Positions 25,207 to 38,825 are shown, numbered from the stretch's first letter. The stretch is DNA of 64,000 bases from Ustulina deusta (GCA_023159155.1 JAJNNX010000012.1:558001-622000); one strand, 5' to 3'. Notes: generated from the letters alone by a model not told the origin. Numbers and translations are program-made.

Positions 25207-28200
25207 TAATTCATTGCCCAGGCAGTCGCGAGAAGCTCAGCTACACCAATCAAGGGGTGGTCGCGGAATGCTCCTAGTGGTTCAGCTATCAACTCCACCA
25301 TGGGAGCCTATCTCGCGCGACTGTGTAAGTACTCCAAATACACGGCAAATCAGGCCGCTATCTCTTGGCCTATTATTGTAACGCGTTGTAACGCTAAGCG
25401 CGGGGGTTCGTCCAGACGAGGTATACAAATGGTTGAACGGGGAGGTAAAAATGCGAGCGAACGAGGGATAATAGGGAGTAGGTATCCTAGATAGATTGAA
25501 ATGTGGTGGTTCGGTGATCAGTCGTGGAGATGTCTTACCAACATCCACTTCTGACGGCCTCCTGAGACAGTCGATCCCTCCGACTGTCGACTTAGTGTAG
25601 GTGCCTGGTATGATGAGATAGTACGCAGGCACTGCAGCTAAGGTACCTACCTAGGTAGCCATGGCACGAATAAGAAGTAGAGAAAAGAGAAGGAATAACG
25701 ATAGGTAGGTAGGTAGGTAGGTGGTGATAACTTGCATATTAACTTGAATAGCAGGCTAGTTAGATGTAGTACTTTTCCTTAACCTCCGTGCATAGTTATT
25801 TGACAACCTGTAAACTCTATCTTTATACTTGAAGGCCATTAGCCTATGTCAATAGTTACATGTATATATTTACCTGCACGTAACCGATGTGTGGAGGAGG
25901 TCAGGTAGGCCAATAACCATTAACTTGATGCCCTGTAACTATCAGACATTTAAGCATTATCTCATTGCCCCTGATTACTGTTCACGTCTCGATTCAGCTG
26001 ACTGTCTTCGAATCATAGTATACAAGAGGAAGAGGCGGCTTTTGGTGAGAACAAACCTTCTGCTGATTCTTCTCAGCGTCACTCACTACCCAAGGCAGCT
26101 AGGCGAGGATGTTTGACGTTTCGAGCCACAGGCTGGTTGGGCTGAATTTTGTTTCACAAGTACCTTATATTGAGTGTTCAGATTCAGCGACACCACGATG
26201 CATGGCCTGGCCTGGCCAGCGCCGAGCCCAAACTCCCGAGATGCACTAGCTCCTTACAGCCCACCTAGCGTAAATCCCGCTCCCAGTAATTCGGATTAGT
26301 ACGGCAATTTCATACACTAGTGTATACATCAGTAGCCAGGAGATGAAGCTACACTATTGCTGAAGACGAAAGGGCCGCCAGGGGGGAGAGAAGAAAACAA
26401 GATGGTCGCTACTCCTAGTAACCTGAGAGGCATGACGATCATGCGGGAGTCTCACGCAGAATACCTACCAAGAGCTTCATACTCTGTGGAATTGAGCTAA
26501 GCGGGCGAACAATTTGTTTAAGGGGCTCATCGAGTATAGGATAAAAGGTGGGGACCGCCTAAATTTACATAGGTAGGCTGTAGCATATTTGTCCAAGTCT
26601 TATACGATTGCTGATTGTTATACGGCACCGAATTATTATTAACAAAGTGTCTTAGGAACTCTTCGATAATTGTTCAAAGGACTAAACGCATTGCCGAATG
26701 TGAAAGGTTCCGATTGTTGTGTTGAAAATGTGAACTGGATGTGTTTGACGGCCAATTCACCAAGTGCCAGCCTAAGTATCCGAAAGAATTATCCATGAAA
26801 ATTGCAATCACGCGAGTTCGTTCAGATAAGAGTGAAGTGTGGGAGTAACATTTGAAACTTCATCCAACCTATGGATTGATTATGCCATAGGTAGATTATT
26901 ACGAATTTGAATGCATACCTGCAGCGTATCGTTACATCACTGTTGACGATGTCGCCTCCCTTGAGCAATGGAGCGGGATGGTGTCCTGTTTGAGCCCCTG
27001 ACGAGGGAATTCAATGGATACGGCTCATAAACGACCTGAGTAAATCTGGGGTGTTACCCATATGTTGTGTTGTCGACAAATCTACACTTGGGACGTTATC
27101 TCTTCTCCCCAATAGGCTCGTCGCCACGTCGTTTAACCTATAACCCCCCAATGATCCATTCACGATGATCTAGGACCTTACCTTAAGTGTCCCGGATGCT
27201 CTCCCTACTTGTAACAGCGCGGCAGTAACCTCTGTCACGAGTCCAAATGCTGCGGTTAAATTCCGAGGTCCCCTTGGCCAATTCAAGACGAAGCGATCTA
27301 GATATCGGGAGGCGCAGCCTGTACAAAGTTACCGCTTCAGTAGATAGCTCGCTAAATTCGTCATACCGATCGCAAATACCAACGAGAAGATGGCATCAGC
27401 ATTCAGTAAGCCTAGCGACGCCAGACGACATCCTCGAACTGCTCTCTATCTTCTACGAGGCGTCGACCATGCCGGCCGAGTTGATGTTCCCGCGCGCGAA
27501 TAGTACCCGGGCTTGGTTCGAGTACAGTTTCCAGAAATCCCTTAAAAAAATCTCATTACCGTTTCGGCAGAAAGGTACCTGTGATGCCAGATATTATAGG
27601 TATGTCAATCGATCAAGGTAAGCAAACAAGTGCGATTTTCCAGGGCATCACACTAGGTACCTTGATAGAATCCATCTGCTCGGGAAGAATTCTTAATGTG
27701 AACTCTTCCAGGTTCAAGCTGGCTATATGGACAGTTCGGGCGTAAATATAATACCGTAGGATTCTTGATTTGTGATGATAACTGCGCTAGAACCAATGGG
27801 GCAATCACCTCCTTTCGCTATTCCTCATGTCGTGAAATCAAGGCGAACAGTGGTTGGCAGCCCGTAAAAGCAGCGCTTTGGCGGTATCGGCGGGGAACTC
27901 TTGGCCAACTTCCCTAGCGAATGGTGCATTGCTTGGCTCCGGACCAGAGGGACACGTCGGTAAGCATTGTGCAACATTATCCCTATTATAGCAACGCCCA
28001 GTGCTGCCGGTTTCGCTCTCGTGTCCATTCTGTCTTTGGGTGATGATATGTGCGTTGTCGGTGAGATGAGGACTTTCTATACGGAAATCCCACTACGCAG
28101 GGAATATCCGGTCTAGATATCGTGTAGACGTCGAATTAGCAATGGCCCAGTCGAATTTCGCCACGGGGGGCTGTCATGATGCTCGTGAGCTGGGCCACGA

Positions 28201-28856
28201 AGCTCGCGGAGGATCGTGAAGGAGGCGGTCGCAGCATGGGGACCCCCGAGGGCAGTGGGCTCTTGGTACAGGATATCAGAGGCCAACTCCGTGTCCTCAT
28301 CGTAAGGCCAAAGAAGCAATAGTAAGTGACGGGGCAGGTGTCGATGGTGAGGGGGGAGTGTAGCAGGTTGGGAAGGAATATATTGAGGGGTATTCTGGTA
28401 GGTATAAGCACAATAATATTGCAAGTGAACATCTCCTCTCAAGTATGGCGCAAAGGCAATCTCGGATCCAAACCGATCCGTCTTAGCTTACACTCTCCTA
28501 CACCACCGATCTTCTCTGGGTCATCATCTCCGATCGATCTATTCCACACACTTCTTTCCCATCCAAACTTACGCCGTTGATGGCCCTGTTGGTGTAATCG
28601 CTGCTCGACCCAGTAAGAGAATACAGCAAGGTCGCACTAAATTTGACGGCCACCAACATACAAGGCGACTGTCGTGTGGATGGTACCGCATGACGGAATG
28701 CGGAAAATTCGTCAACGCGTCTGCACTTCAGAGAGTATGATTTAAGCCAAATTGACACTTTTATACACCATTCCAGCATAACGCCATGACATAACCTGTC
28801 GTTTGATATTTCGTGTCTAATCGTCGTATCGTCGCATGAAAAAGAGGTCGTTCGTG
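25207..28856. other. Gene-poor stretch with AGGT repeats
   Basis: 3.65 kb without an intact gene. AGGT/ACCT tetranucleotide tracts lie at about 25640-25660 and 25703-25722. One ORF fragment at 27400-27560 recalls a GNAT acetyltransferase N-terminus and is listed separately. I see nothing else supportable. Confidence 0.45.
27390..27621 (+). pseudogene. Possible GNAT N-acetyltransferase N-terminal fragment
   Basis: One frame reads SLATPDDILELLSIFYEA followed shortly by LMFPRANSTRAWFE. This resembles the N-terminal strand-helix and MFPxTPxxRAWW segment of fungal GNAT acetyltransferases. There is no acetyl-CoA loop (RGxG/A) in any frame within the next kilobase and the ORF stops at 27621. It is either a relic or a chance resemblance. 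Confidence 0.25.
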
Positions 28857-29162
28857 TTATGATTCCACCTTCACTTCGAGGCGTCGGACGACATCATCAT
28901 ACATTCCGTCGATCTTGGCGAGCAGGAGTGCTCTCCCAGCTTCCTGACGGTACTCCTTGTGAAAGGCGCGGTACTCGGATGAGTGGGTCGGGCTCTGTGG
29001 CACCTCTGCGCCGGTTACAATATCTCGGGCAACATCATCAAAGACGGCGCTCTTTTTCGATGCCGTTGATAAACTCCGAGGTCTTGTATGGAGATCTAGG
29101 CCGCTAGGCTTCTTGAGGATACCCTTGGGCCATGACGGAGGAGAGCTAGATAGTGCGTGCAT
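28857..29162 (-). CDS. Hypothetical small protein
   Basis: Single ORF of 101 aa from an ATG at 29162. The composition is plausible for a real protein: a basic Ser/Pro-rich first half (WPKGILKKPSG) and a charged, probably helical second half (YRAFHKEYRQEAGRALLLAKIDGMYDDVVRRLEVKVES). The GILKKP string recalls short linear motifs in disordered regulators. I do not recognise the family, and no membrane segment or signal is present. An upstream exon cannot be excluded. Confidence 0.4.
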   Translation of the reverse strand: MHALSSSPPSWPKGILKKPSGLDLHTRPRSLSTASKKSAVFDDVARDIVTGAEVPQSPTHSSEYRAFHKEYRQEAGRALLLAKIDGMYDDVVRRLEVKVES

Positions 29163-32100
29163 TGTCAAATGCTTGCTTAGCCTAACCTAGGAACTAGAAT
29201 GTGAAGGGTTTCTGAGACGGAGACTTTGTCGTCCAACCTAAGTTTGATGATGCTGAGGTGTCACGCGTGCAGCCCTCTGATGTCCGCCGGTTGCCTTGAA
29301 GGATTGTGATGTTATATTCGCGATAGGTGTCTAGACAGCAGCCAGCAAAGAGCAGAGTTGGTCGCGAATACTAATATGTGTGAGTGAGATCAACAAGTTG
29401 AGTTTTTGCCAACGCCATCATATGACGGCTAGCGGCAAGAGCAGCGAGAACGGATGACCCCCTTCGAAAGGATGTGGTCCGCTATACCGCACCGTGATTC
29501 CGTGGGACTTTGTGCTGTCGTGGGGGGATTGGATCGACGTTGTACAGATCGGGGATCGGTTGATGCAATGGGAAGCGTTGTAACGAGGAGAAGGCAGGGC
29601 AAAGGCCCAATTGGGGTCTGACTGAGGTGCCGCTGGGGTTTTGTCGGGGAGACATGCGCTGTCTGCGCTGTCTGCGCTGTCTGACGTGGCCGTACGTGAC
29701 GCCGCCGAGTCAGCCGGGTCAGGTCGGCAACCCATGCGACTAGGGTCTCATCCCGCACACTGAGTGGCCCAGCTGTCAGGGACTCAGGCCACTCTTGCTC
29801 TGCATCTCAGCAGGCATATCCACTGTCACACGTGGCGGGGCCAAGGACCATTGGAGAGAGTGGCTGTTGGTCGAAACTCTTCTGCCGCAACTATTGGCGA
29901 CGAACGTGATGCAACGGGCTCGTGATAGTCTCCCAATCACCCCGCAGACGAATGGGCGGACCGCGACACAGCTTGGCATATGCAGCATTGCAAAACCCAA
30001 AGTCTAGTCAAGCCAAATAGGCTCCCATTCCGAGGAATACCGCACTCCCCCGCAACAACTGTCCCTGGGAGAATCCTCCAGCGTGTTGCTGTTGAGTAAA
30101 AAATGGGAAGAGTTGGTCTGCGCATCGCAAGAGGGGAAAAAAAAAAAGAAAGGCATTGACGCAACCCCCTCCCTCCTCGGCTATTTCGAGGATTCGTTCA
30201 TTCTGTATAAATACCTACCGTACGCCTACTAGGCGGCCACGACGGGGAAAACAGGACGGCTGCAAGAATGGAGAACTCCGTTGGGCGATGACTGATACCA
30301 ACAGAGGCTCGGAGCTGTGGTAGGTGGGGGAGCAAGGGTTGTCTTGGATATACTATACTTCAAACCAGTGTTCAGACCGGTGCTGTTGAGGCCAAGAACT
30401 GCTGGTGCATGATGGCATGATAGTTGACTAACATTCTGTATTGAACTGCCCGGCAATGGGCACTTTCTTGGGGATTCCGATGGAATACAAGTGTATCCTA
30501 CTCGCGACCAAGGCCATGTTGCACCGGCCAGGCCAGTGGCGAACTCGGCTGTAGCGGCGACATATAAGAGTCCCTTGACGTCTCGCTTGATACCGACTCC
30601 GGCCGTGAGGGGCATCGAAGAACAGGGTCATGGACTTGGATGGTGCACATCTCGTCACCCACGACCGATGTGTCGGCTTGATGAGGGGACACCGCTGATC
30701 GAGCATCACGATCATCTGTCACGCTATGCACCCCGCAAAATGATCGACGCTTGTTTAGACCTTGAAACGGGGGGAGATGAAATCCCACAAGGGGCTTCTG
30801 AGTGCAGTGCTGGAAACAAATACCTGCCGAATTTCTGTCAAGTATCGTTACTGCAGCCTCGTAGTGTACGAGACTTCCATATCCTGGATCTTGCTGTCCC
30901 AGATACCGGGCTGGCCTAATGGGGGAGTTGAGGCACCTAAGCAGTCAGCAATGTGTCCTGACATGGTACAAGCAAAAAGGGAGGGCTATAAAATAAGTAA
31001 TAAATAAGACCTAGCCCACAGATCTAGATTCGCACATATTGGGGCGCAGAATTTGAAAATCCCTGCCAGCAAGGGTTGGAGAACCTGTCAAATTGTTGGA
31101 GACTCGGGTCTGGAGAGCGTCGCTTAAATCTAGACCGATCGTTAGAGCTGAATATTTGCAATTACACTATACTGATCCGCTTACAATCCTTAGGGACTTT
31201 TTGGAACCCCAATCTCTATACCTTGAAACTGCTAAGATGAAATTCATGATTAGTACCTACATAGATGCCTACCAAGTCCTTACTGCCTCCGCGACCTCCC
31301 CATTGTCGTATTTAGGTAGGTAGGTACCTGCATCTATTTTAAGGTAAAATACCTAGAGTATGGACTAGGCGTAAGCTCAGGAGATAGGACGGCCCACTAG
31401 GTACCTACCTACCTTCGGCAGTGGACCTATGTACTTAGGTAGATGGTGTAAGACCTTACCGTACCCACCTAGTGCAGTGTAGTGTACACCAGCCTAAGTA
31501 AGTACTTACTTAGGTTAGGGTACCTGTCGGAGACAGATGGCTCTGTAGTTGTCTCAAATGGGGGATAGAAAACCCTTTATAATACCTACTTGTATAATTT
31601 TCTTCACCGGGTATTTTCGGTTTCTGTGAGCTATTTTTTATGCCCATCTGGCTTAACTCAGTACGTTATCCCAGGTAGTGAGTGTACCTACTGTGGTATG
31701 CCCAATTCAGGTTTATACTACCTAGGTACAGACCTTGGTCGTTTCCAGCAGCTTTAGGCTGAACAGTAGCGCATTGCTGGAAGGCACCTCACCCATATTT
31801 ATCTACACTAAGCACCTACGCTATGCTATGTACCTGAAAAGCTGGGCAAGCTTCTCCCGCGCTTCTCCTCAGCAGGCGGAGCTAACTGGCAAAAGCTCAC
31901 AGCAAAATCCAATAGTGCTGTTAGGAATCGGACCCAACAACTCCCTAGCCTTAGTAGCTCACCATGTCTCCATCACCGTCTCTTCCGCTCCTTCAGTGTG
32001 AGAACGTGCAACGTGTTGCCGGAAAATTACAGGCGCACCCATTTGTATTCTGCATGTGCTCATCACGCTAATTGAAGCAGCATTCGTTCATACCGAGAAC

Positions 32101-32903
32101 AAGAAGAAAGACTGCGATGATGAGTGCACGGCACGGAAAGCCCGTCAAGACAGTGTCGGGCGCACAGAAGACGCTTTCTCGTTTGGGACGTGTCTAATTT
32201 GCGCCGCTCGATGTCTAGATCCAGAGCCGGAACACGGGACGCTGTCAATATCCCCATACGATGCCAAGAGCCAAGAGCCAAGGCCAAGGCCAAGAGAATG
32301 GTCGACGGAAGACGTCGAGTTCTGGCCTCTCGGGATACGCCATCGACTGGTCCCTACCATTCCAAGCCGACGGCCTCTGCCTTGCTCTGCTCGTCGCATC
32401 GCACCGCATCGCGAGGCAGCTGTTTCACCGTTTCGTTCTGTGTTGCTCCTTCTTCCGCCGCGTTTCTCGTCTACAGCCGCCGTCTTCTCGAGACAGATCG
32501 ACCGACAGTCTCCTCAATCGCTCCCTTCCTCGCCCTTGTCTCATTCCCCCGTTTTCTGCCCCGTCTGTGCCCTTCACCAGCCAGCTGCTGCCGGATTCGT
32601 GATCTGCGACTTCATCCGCACCCCCCTGCTCCATCCCTCGTCCACTGGTCCTGACTCGCCCCAGCCTCGACATCCCGCCTCAAGTTCTCCTTCAACTAGT
32701 TAACTCTACCTTGGTTATGATCGCATGTTGTTCGCCGTCAAAGGGAAAATGATAGCACCCATCCTTGACTAATATCCCCTGTTGCATCCGCCCACCTGTC
32801 CTACCCGGCTTGCGTGAAGAAAGACCGTCTGTTCTCGACCATCTCTCCTTGCTCCCGTTTTGCTGATCGTCCGGCTCCTCTCCATTCATTTTTTGTTGTC
32901 GCT
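29163..32903. other. Long gene-poor region and GH47 promoter/leader
   Basis: 3.7 kb without a supported gene. Contents: three tandem GCTGTCTGC decamer-like units at about 29657-29690; clustered CCTA/TAGG repeats (about 31310-31520), many in palindromic TAGGTACCTA form; and a C/T-rich zone from about 32330 to 32900 that is probably the promoter and 5' leader of the mannosidase. ORFs here are short and low-complexity. Confidence 0.45.
31310..31520. repeat. Dispersed TAGGTAGGTACCTA-type repeats
   Basis: Multiple copies of TAGG/CCTA tetranucleotides, often back to back as TAGGTACCTA palindromes. The same motif occurs near 25650-25720 and 39275-39295. They look like simple repeats, not protein-binding arrays, but their recurrence in gene-poor gaps is visible. 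Confidence 0.5.
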
Positions 32904-35900
32904 ATGGCTCGTCTACGGAGATATCGATACTACGTTTTTTCCGCCGCCGTCCTCGTGTTTCTGCTGTACCATGTTGCTCAGAACAGTGAGCGATGGGAGA
33001 CGGTCTCGGCCTCGTTCCCCCATACCGCAGCTCCGTCCAAGTCCAACTCGCCCCCTGCCAGCGACTCTGGTGCCAATAGTCGAGCCCCTTCCGAGTTTAA
33101 AGGGTTTTCTAGTGAAGATGATGATCTCCCCCAGCGAATACTGGATACTTCCGACAAGACCGATTCTCCCGTCAAAGTTCCCGACCTGAAGAACGCCCAG
33201 CAGGCTGGCGACAAGGACGATGACGACTTCGAACTCCCACCTAAATCCGACGCCGCTGTTAAGGAGGCAGGTGTCCTAGCCTATGATCATGACGAAGCTG
33301 CCAAAGCCACAACCGCTCCCGTTATCAACGTGCCGGACAAAAGTGTTGGCCAAGGGGCTAAGGATGCAGACGAGAAACCCATCAAACAGGTCGCTACCGC
33401 CATCCATTGGAAGAAGGTCCTCGAGCATTTTCCGGTCCCCGCGTCAGAAGTCATCCCTCTTCCCACTGGAAAGCCTAAGAAGATACCGGCTATACAATAT
33501 GCCTTCGAGAAAGAATCCCCTGGGGCCCGGGAGATGCGTGAGGGACGCCAACAGCGGGTCAGAGCTGAGATGGAACGTGGCTGGGCAGGTTATTGGCAAT
33601 ATGCCAGGGGCCATGACGAGCTAAGTCCTGTCACCAAAAGTTTTCGTGACCCGTTCTGCGGATGGGCAGCTACACTGGTTGATTCGCTCGATACGCTGTG
33701 GATTATGGAAATGAAGGACGAATTCATGGAAGCTCTGCTAGAGGTCGAAAAAATCGACTTCACAATTAGTAAACGAGCCGAAATTCCCGTCTTTGAAACT
33801 ACGATTCGATATCTGGGCGGATTAATAGCTGCGTATGATGTAAGCGGTGGTAAAAGTGGTGGGCATGATATCCTCCTTGAGAAAGCCGTAGAACTGGCCG
33901 AGATCCTGATGGGTGCATTCGACACTCCCAATCGCATGCCCGTGCTTTACTACAACTGGAAACCCCAATTCGCCTCAAAACCGAGGAGGGCTGGTAACGG
34001 TGCCAGTGTTGCCGAGCTTGGTTCGCTTGCGATGGAGTTCACTCGACTCGCTCAGATTACCAAGGAGAACAGATACTACGATGCAGTAGCACGCATCACA
34101 GATGCCTTTTATGAGTGGCAAGAAAGGGGTACCTCTATTCCCGGAATTTTCCCTGAACATGTTGATGCAACCGGGTGCAATCAAACTGCCCAGAATGAAC
34201 TTGAAGCGGCTAAAAACGCTGCAGAAGCCGAATCATCTGACAAAATAGACAGTGACGGCGCCCCAGGCACCAGGGTGACTGCGAACGAAGATGACGAGCT
34301 TGACCTTGAATCTGATGTAAAGCCAAAAATTCGACACGGCGAACCTGACAGAGCCAAGTCTCATGTTTTCAAGCGATCCGGAAAAAGCACTACTCCAAAT
34401 GTTAAGAAGCAGAAGAATCCGAAGACAGGCCAGGTTGAACTCATTGCTGGGGAGATTACCCTGCCTGAATGTGTCTCTCAGGGGTTGACACCCGGTGGTT
34501 GGGGAGCAGAGCAGTATAGCATGGGTGGATCACAAGATTCCACTTACGAATATTTCCCCAAGCAGTGGTTGCTTCTCGGTGGTTTGGAGCCGAAATACAA
34601 AGAATTGCACTTGAAGGTTAGCGAGGCGGTCAAGAAATGGCTGCTGTATCGGCCCATGGTCCCAGATGACCGCGATATCCTATTTTCCGCAAAGGTCATT
34701 ACTAATGGGGAGCCTGAAATCGATGCCAATACACAGTACGAAGTTACGCATCTCACCTGTTTCATTGGAGGCATGTTCGGCATGGGTGGAAAGATCTTCG
34801 AGGTACCAGCCGATGTTGAAATCGGTGAGAAGCTCACCGAAGGCTGTGTGTGGGCGTATGAAAGCACTGCGACTGGTATAATGCCTGAAGCCGCCCACAT
34901 GCTACCCTGTCCTGATTCCAAAAACTGCCATTGGAATCAGACTCGGTACGAGCAAGCTCTAGACCCCTCATTTGAGAGTCGTGATCAACAGGTCCAGGAA
35001 TATCACAGCCGAAAGGCGAAAGTCAAAGCTGCAATGGAGAAAGGAAGGGAAGAAAAGGAATCTGCACAAGACTTGACTCAGACGAAGAGCAAGACAAGAC
35101 AACCAAAGAAATCCCCCCTCGATGAAACGCTGTCGAGAGGCTCCCAAGTAGGCCACGATAATGTCGGGGTTCGAAAGAGAGCCCCTGTTTCTGACATAGA
35201 AGAACTGGAAGACGATTCAATCGAGAGCGGCTCCGTTACGGGTATTAAGAACGCCAAATTTTCTGCAGTAGGAGCTGGGGACCTCGAAGACAGCGATCCG
35301 GCTCCAGGGTTCGAAAGGTCCAGTATCAGCCAGGTTCCCCTGCAGGAGGACGAGGATAGAGAGGAGGACCCTCTGCGGCCATTGTCGCACCAGGAATATG
35401 TAGCTAACAAAATCGAAAAAGAGAAGCTACCAAAAGGCTTCGCGGACGTGAGCTCTAGAGCATACATTCTACGGTAAGTTAGCCCTTTTCTGCCCCCACC
35501 TCGCACGACAGGGGCCCTTATTGTGAAGGGTTTCAAGTTCTCGCCCCATAGCTAGCAGTGCTGACGTGTTGTACTAAAAGGCCTGAAGCCATCGAGTCCG
35601 TCTGGTATATGTACAGAATAACTGGAGATAAGAAGTGGCAGGATAAGGGTTGGAAGATGTTCGAGGCGATTGTAGAACACACAACAACCGAAGCCGGTAG
35701 CAGTGCTATTAACAATGTGTTAACTCCAAACACGACCCAGTTGAATGAGATGGAAAGTTTCTGGACTGCTGAAACATTGAAATACTTCTATCTGTTGTAA
35801 GTTTCCCTACTCCAATCAATGTACTTGGTTCGCGGGCCAGGCATAAGACTAACTAACCTCTTTAAATTTTAGGTACTCGGAGCCAAACCTCATCAGCTTA

Positions 35901-35966
35901 GACGACTATGTTTTGAACACCGAAGCGCACCCTTTCAAACGACCAAAGGCGCCCTTTGGCGTATGA
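32904..35966 (+). CDS. GH47 class I alpha-1,2-mannosidase with long insertions
   Basis: Glycoside hydrolase family 47 enzyme, trimming alpha-1,2-mannose from N-glycans in the ER/Golgi. Exons 32904-35473, 35581-35796 and 35873-35966 give 959 aa, against about 500-600 for the bare catalytic domain. An uncleaved type II anchor is at residues ~6-24 ([17 protein letters not shown]), followed by a Ser/Pro/Asp-rich stem to ~210. Catalytic-domain landmarks are [20 protein letters not shown] (~250-270), [12 protein letters not shown] (~372), [20 protein letters not shown] (~530-550), [17 protein letters not shown] (~612), [16 protein letters not shown] at the exon 1/2 joint, and the C-terminal NTEAHPF (Thr of the Ca2+ site). 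Two disordered charged insertions interrupt it: about 430-515 and 690-850. The ATG at 32904 is chosen because the open frame upstream has no ATG and the anchor starts here. Confidence 0.9.
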
Positions 35967-37021
35967 TTTCGACACATTCAGTGAACAGACTCAGAGGTGA
36001 CGATTGAATGGGTATACTTTATAGATATACCTAGTAGACGCCTAGAATGTGGCAGCTCCACCTCTCCAAATCCCAAGGGCCAGGCGTCGTCATCAGTGGA
36101 TCAGAGGGTTCCTTGTCACCCAAAGAGGGTAGCAGGGGTAAATGGTATGCCTCCACACGACTCCCACGAGACCCAATCGTAATATGGGTTTGCGCGTTAT
36201 CGGATGACCATTACCTACACTCGGCATTCAAATCGAGGCCATTTGCATATGCACATCACATTCGTAATGGTTATTATGTATATATATATATACCTATCCT
36301 TGGCGATATGTTCAGTTGAACGACGCTGGCGTTGAGGTGTGGGGAGATAGCCAAATAGACATCTATCTCGCGCGTAACTACATGTTTTATTACTTCTACG
36401 ATTGTTAGATATCACCCCAAGATCCATCTTTATCACACCCTTGCTAGCATTTCAAAACATTAGATGGTCGTAGATTAGCCATGTATTCATTTACAAACCT
36501 ACCAAGTTGCGCCATTAGCACATTTAGTATATTATCAAAAAATACTGAAGACGATGAACATCATTCGCTCAACAACTCCCCCTCCCTTTCTTCTTTCTCA
36601 CAAGGATCTGTTACCGCTGTTGATCCGTGATTCTAGACTCGTCAGGGAATCCTTGTCTCAACACAATAAGTGCTTGTCAAAAAGCTCTAGGATCACGCGC
36701 CTAAGATCCAGCAGAAGCCGTCAAGGTGAAGGGCCGCCCAACCAACATACACACCGAGTTTTAGTCAACTCTTTATCATAAGGCCACCGATAGGGCAACT
36801 GAGGAGGGTCCGGAAATTAGTGACCCCAGGTTGGGCTAGATCTCTTTAGCTGGTCTCGGGTATACACGACAACAAATTAGAGTTGCAATACGAAACTAGG
36901 GGTTATTTTCCACAGGGCGTCCATCGTGATGAGATGAGCGATGATCGAAATAATAGGCTTGATAGGTCTCATTCTATTTTAATTCATAGGCACATCATTC
37001 CACGATGCGGTGCATGCTGCT
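35967..37021. other. Convergent 3' intergenic region
   Basis: 1.05 kb between the ends of the mannosidase (+) and the permease (-). It contains a short TA repeat near 36279-36292. No gene or clear terminator hairpin is seen. Confidence 0.5.
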
Positions 37022-38825
37022 TTATGCAAGCCAGAACCATGCCTTCTCAAGCCAATTCCGAGGTATTGGTTCTTCTTCCGCTTCGGCCAGCTCATCCATC
37101 TCCTTCTTCCCAGTGATCACGTCTACATCCTCGGTCTTGATCGCGAACGGCGTCCTAAACCAGAGCTTATGGCCAAGGTAAAGAACCAGGAAAATCGGAA
37201 TGGTAATGTAGGCAGCTAAGAAACTAGAAGCGGACCAATTGGAAGGAACGAAAACCTGGAATCCGTTGGTCAAGGTGAGGACGGTGATCAAGAATAGCAT
37301 GAACCAAGTCGCATAAGGTTGCAGTGGTGTGCGAAACGGGAGGGCTTCGAGCATGCCGTGGAATATCATCGCCTTGCGAAATCGGATATACGTGATCATG
37401 ACCACGATCCAAGCAACGAAGCCTGATATTGTGGAGATGTTGGAGAACCACTGAAAGGCGGCAGCTCCCGAGTTCGAGACATTGAGGAATGCCAAGGCAC
37501 CAATAGCTATGGTGAAAAGCACCGCGACGTAAGGAACGCCGCGTTTGCTGGTGATGGCGAACCACTTCGGCGCCTGGCCGTTAAGCGCCATGGAGTAGAG
37601 TACGCGCGAGCCGGAGAAGCAGAAAGCGTTGCCGGCCGACCACGCCGATGTCAAGATGGCGGCATTGATGAGGTGATTCAGGACCGGAATTCCAGCCCTT
37701 TGAATGCCAATCACGAAAGGGCTGGCCGATGCATTCGATTCCGGGCTGAGAAGTCGATCATCATCGTTGCGGACAAGAACGCCGATGACCAGAGATCCGA
37801 GTCCGTAGAAGATGGCGAGACGCCAGACGAACCGCCGGGCGGCCTTGGGAATGTTGCGTCGCGGTGCCACGGTTTCGCCGGCGGATAGAGCGATCAGCTC
37901 GGGCGACGTGATGAAAGAAAACCCCGCGCGAGCAAAAGCCGTCCAAAACGCCAGGAATCTTCCCCAGCTGCCTTCGGCAAGGTATGGGACGAAGGCGCCC
38001 GGAGGGTTCTCCCAATTCCTGAAATACAAGGGCTCGTGGGTCGGGCCGCCGCCGAAGAACAAGACGATGCCCAGAATGATGAGGCCTATAATCGTGATCA
38101 ACTTTACGCTGGCGAACCAGAATTCGGCCCTAGAGCGCAAGGTTCGTTAGCCGTCGGCGCTGACAGGACCTAATAACTTTCCAACTTACTCGCCAAACCA
38201 AGACACGGCGACGATATTGAGGAACAAGATGACGATCAGCTGGATGGCGATCCAGACGGCGACATGCACGGCGTGTGTCCAGTACTGGATGACGATGGCG
38301 CCCGCCGTGGACTCGGCGGCGATGAGGATCGCGTACGCATACCAGTAATTCCACCCGGTGGCGAAGGCGAGGCTCGGCTCGACGAAGCGCGCCACGAAGT
38401 ACGGGATCGAGATGCCCTTCATCGGCAGGTAGGTGGTCATCTCGGCCAGGACATTCATGACAACCCAGACCACCAGCATCATGGCCAAATAGGCCATGAA
38501 CAGCGGCGCCGGCCCGACGGTCGCGAGGATCTGCCCGCTGCCTACGAACAGGCCCGTCCCGATGCTAGCGATCGATCGCACGTTAGCGAGACTCCAAATC
38601 CCACGTTCGCCGGGCATTGCCCCCCCGAGGCGTATGTAGATGGGACTAGATAGGATCGGAAACTCACGCTCCGCCGAGCGCCAGAAACTGGATGTGGCGG
38701 CTCTTCAGACCACGCTGCAGCTGATGGCTCTGCGAGAGGTCCACCTCTCCCGCCGAGGTCGAAACCGACCGATCCAAGGGCTCGGGCTCGGCGCCGGACT
38801 CGGGCGCCTTGTCGTCGTAGCCCAT
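37022..38825 (-). CDS. Amino acid permease (APC superfamily, fungal YAT type)
   Basis: Plasma-membrane amino acid/H+ symporter. Exons in transcript order 38825-38668, 38564-38190 and 38129-37022 give 546 aa, normal for yeast-type amino acid permeases. After a polar ~50-residue N-terminus, LKSRHIQFLALGGAIGTGLFVGSG is the hallmark helix 1 unwound segment; intron 1 splits its GGA/IGT codons. AEMTTYLPMKGISIPYFVARFVEPSLAFATGWNYWY follows (written here as the helix 3 region). SFITSPELIALSAGE corresponds to the conserved helix 6 glutamate motif, and NAFCFSGSRVLYSMALNGQAPKWF to loop 8. Twelve hydrophobic helices are visible. The tail contains DVITGKKEMDE and ends RNWLEKAWFWLA, resembling proline or dicarboxylic amino acid permeases. 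Substrate is uncertain. Confidence 0.9.

Noticed and set aside
30229..30919. Overlapping ORFs up to 142 codons on both strands
   Set aside because: No domain, no agreement on one strand and no plausible splice structure.
32056..32703. Long + strand ORFs upstream of the mannosidase (215 and 176 codons)
   Set aside because: They lie in a C/T-rich leader, overlap in several frames, are Ser/Pro/Arg low-complexity and show no domain.
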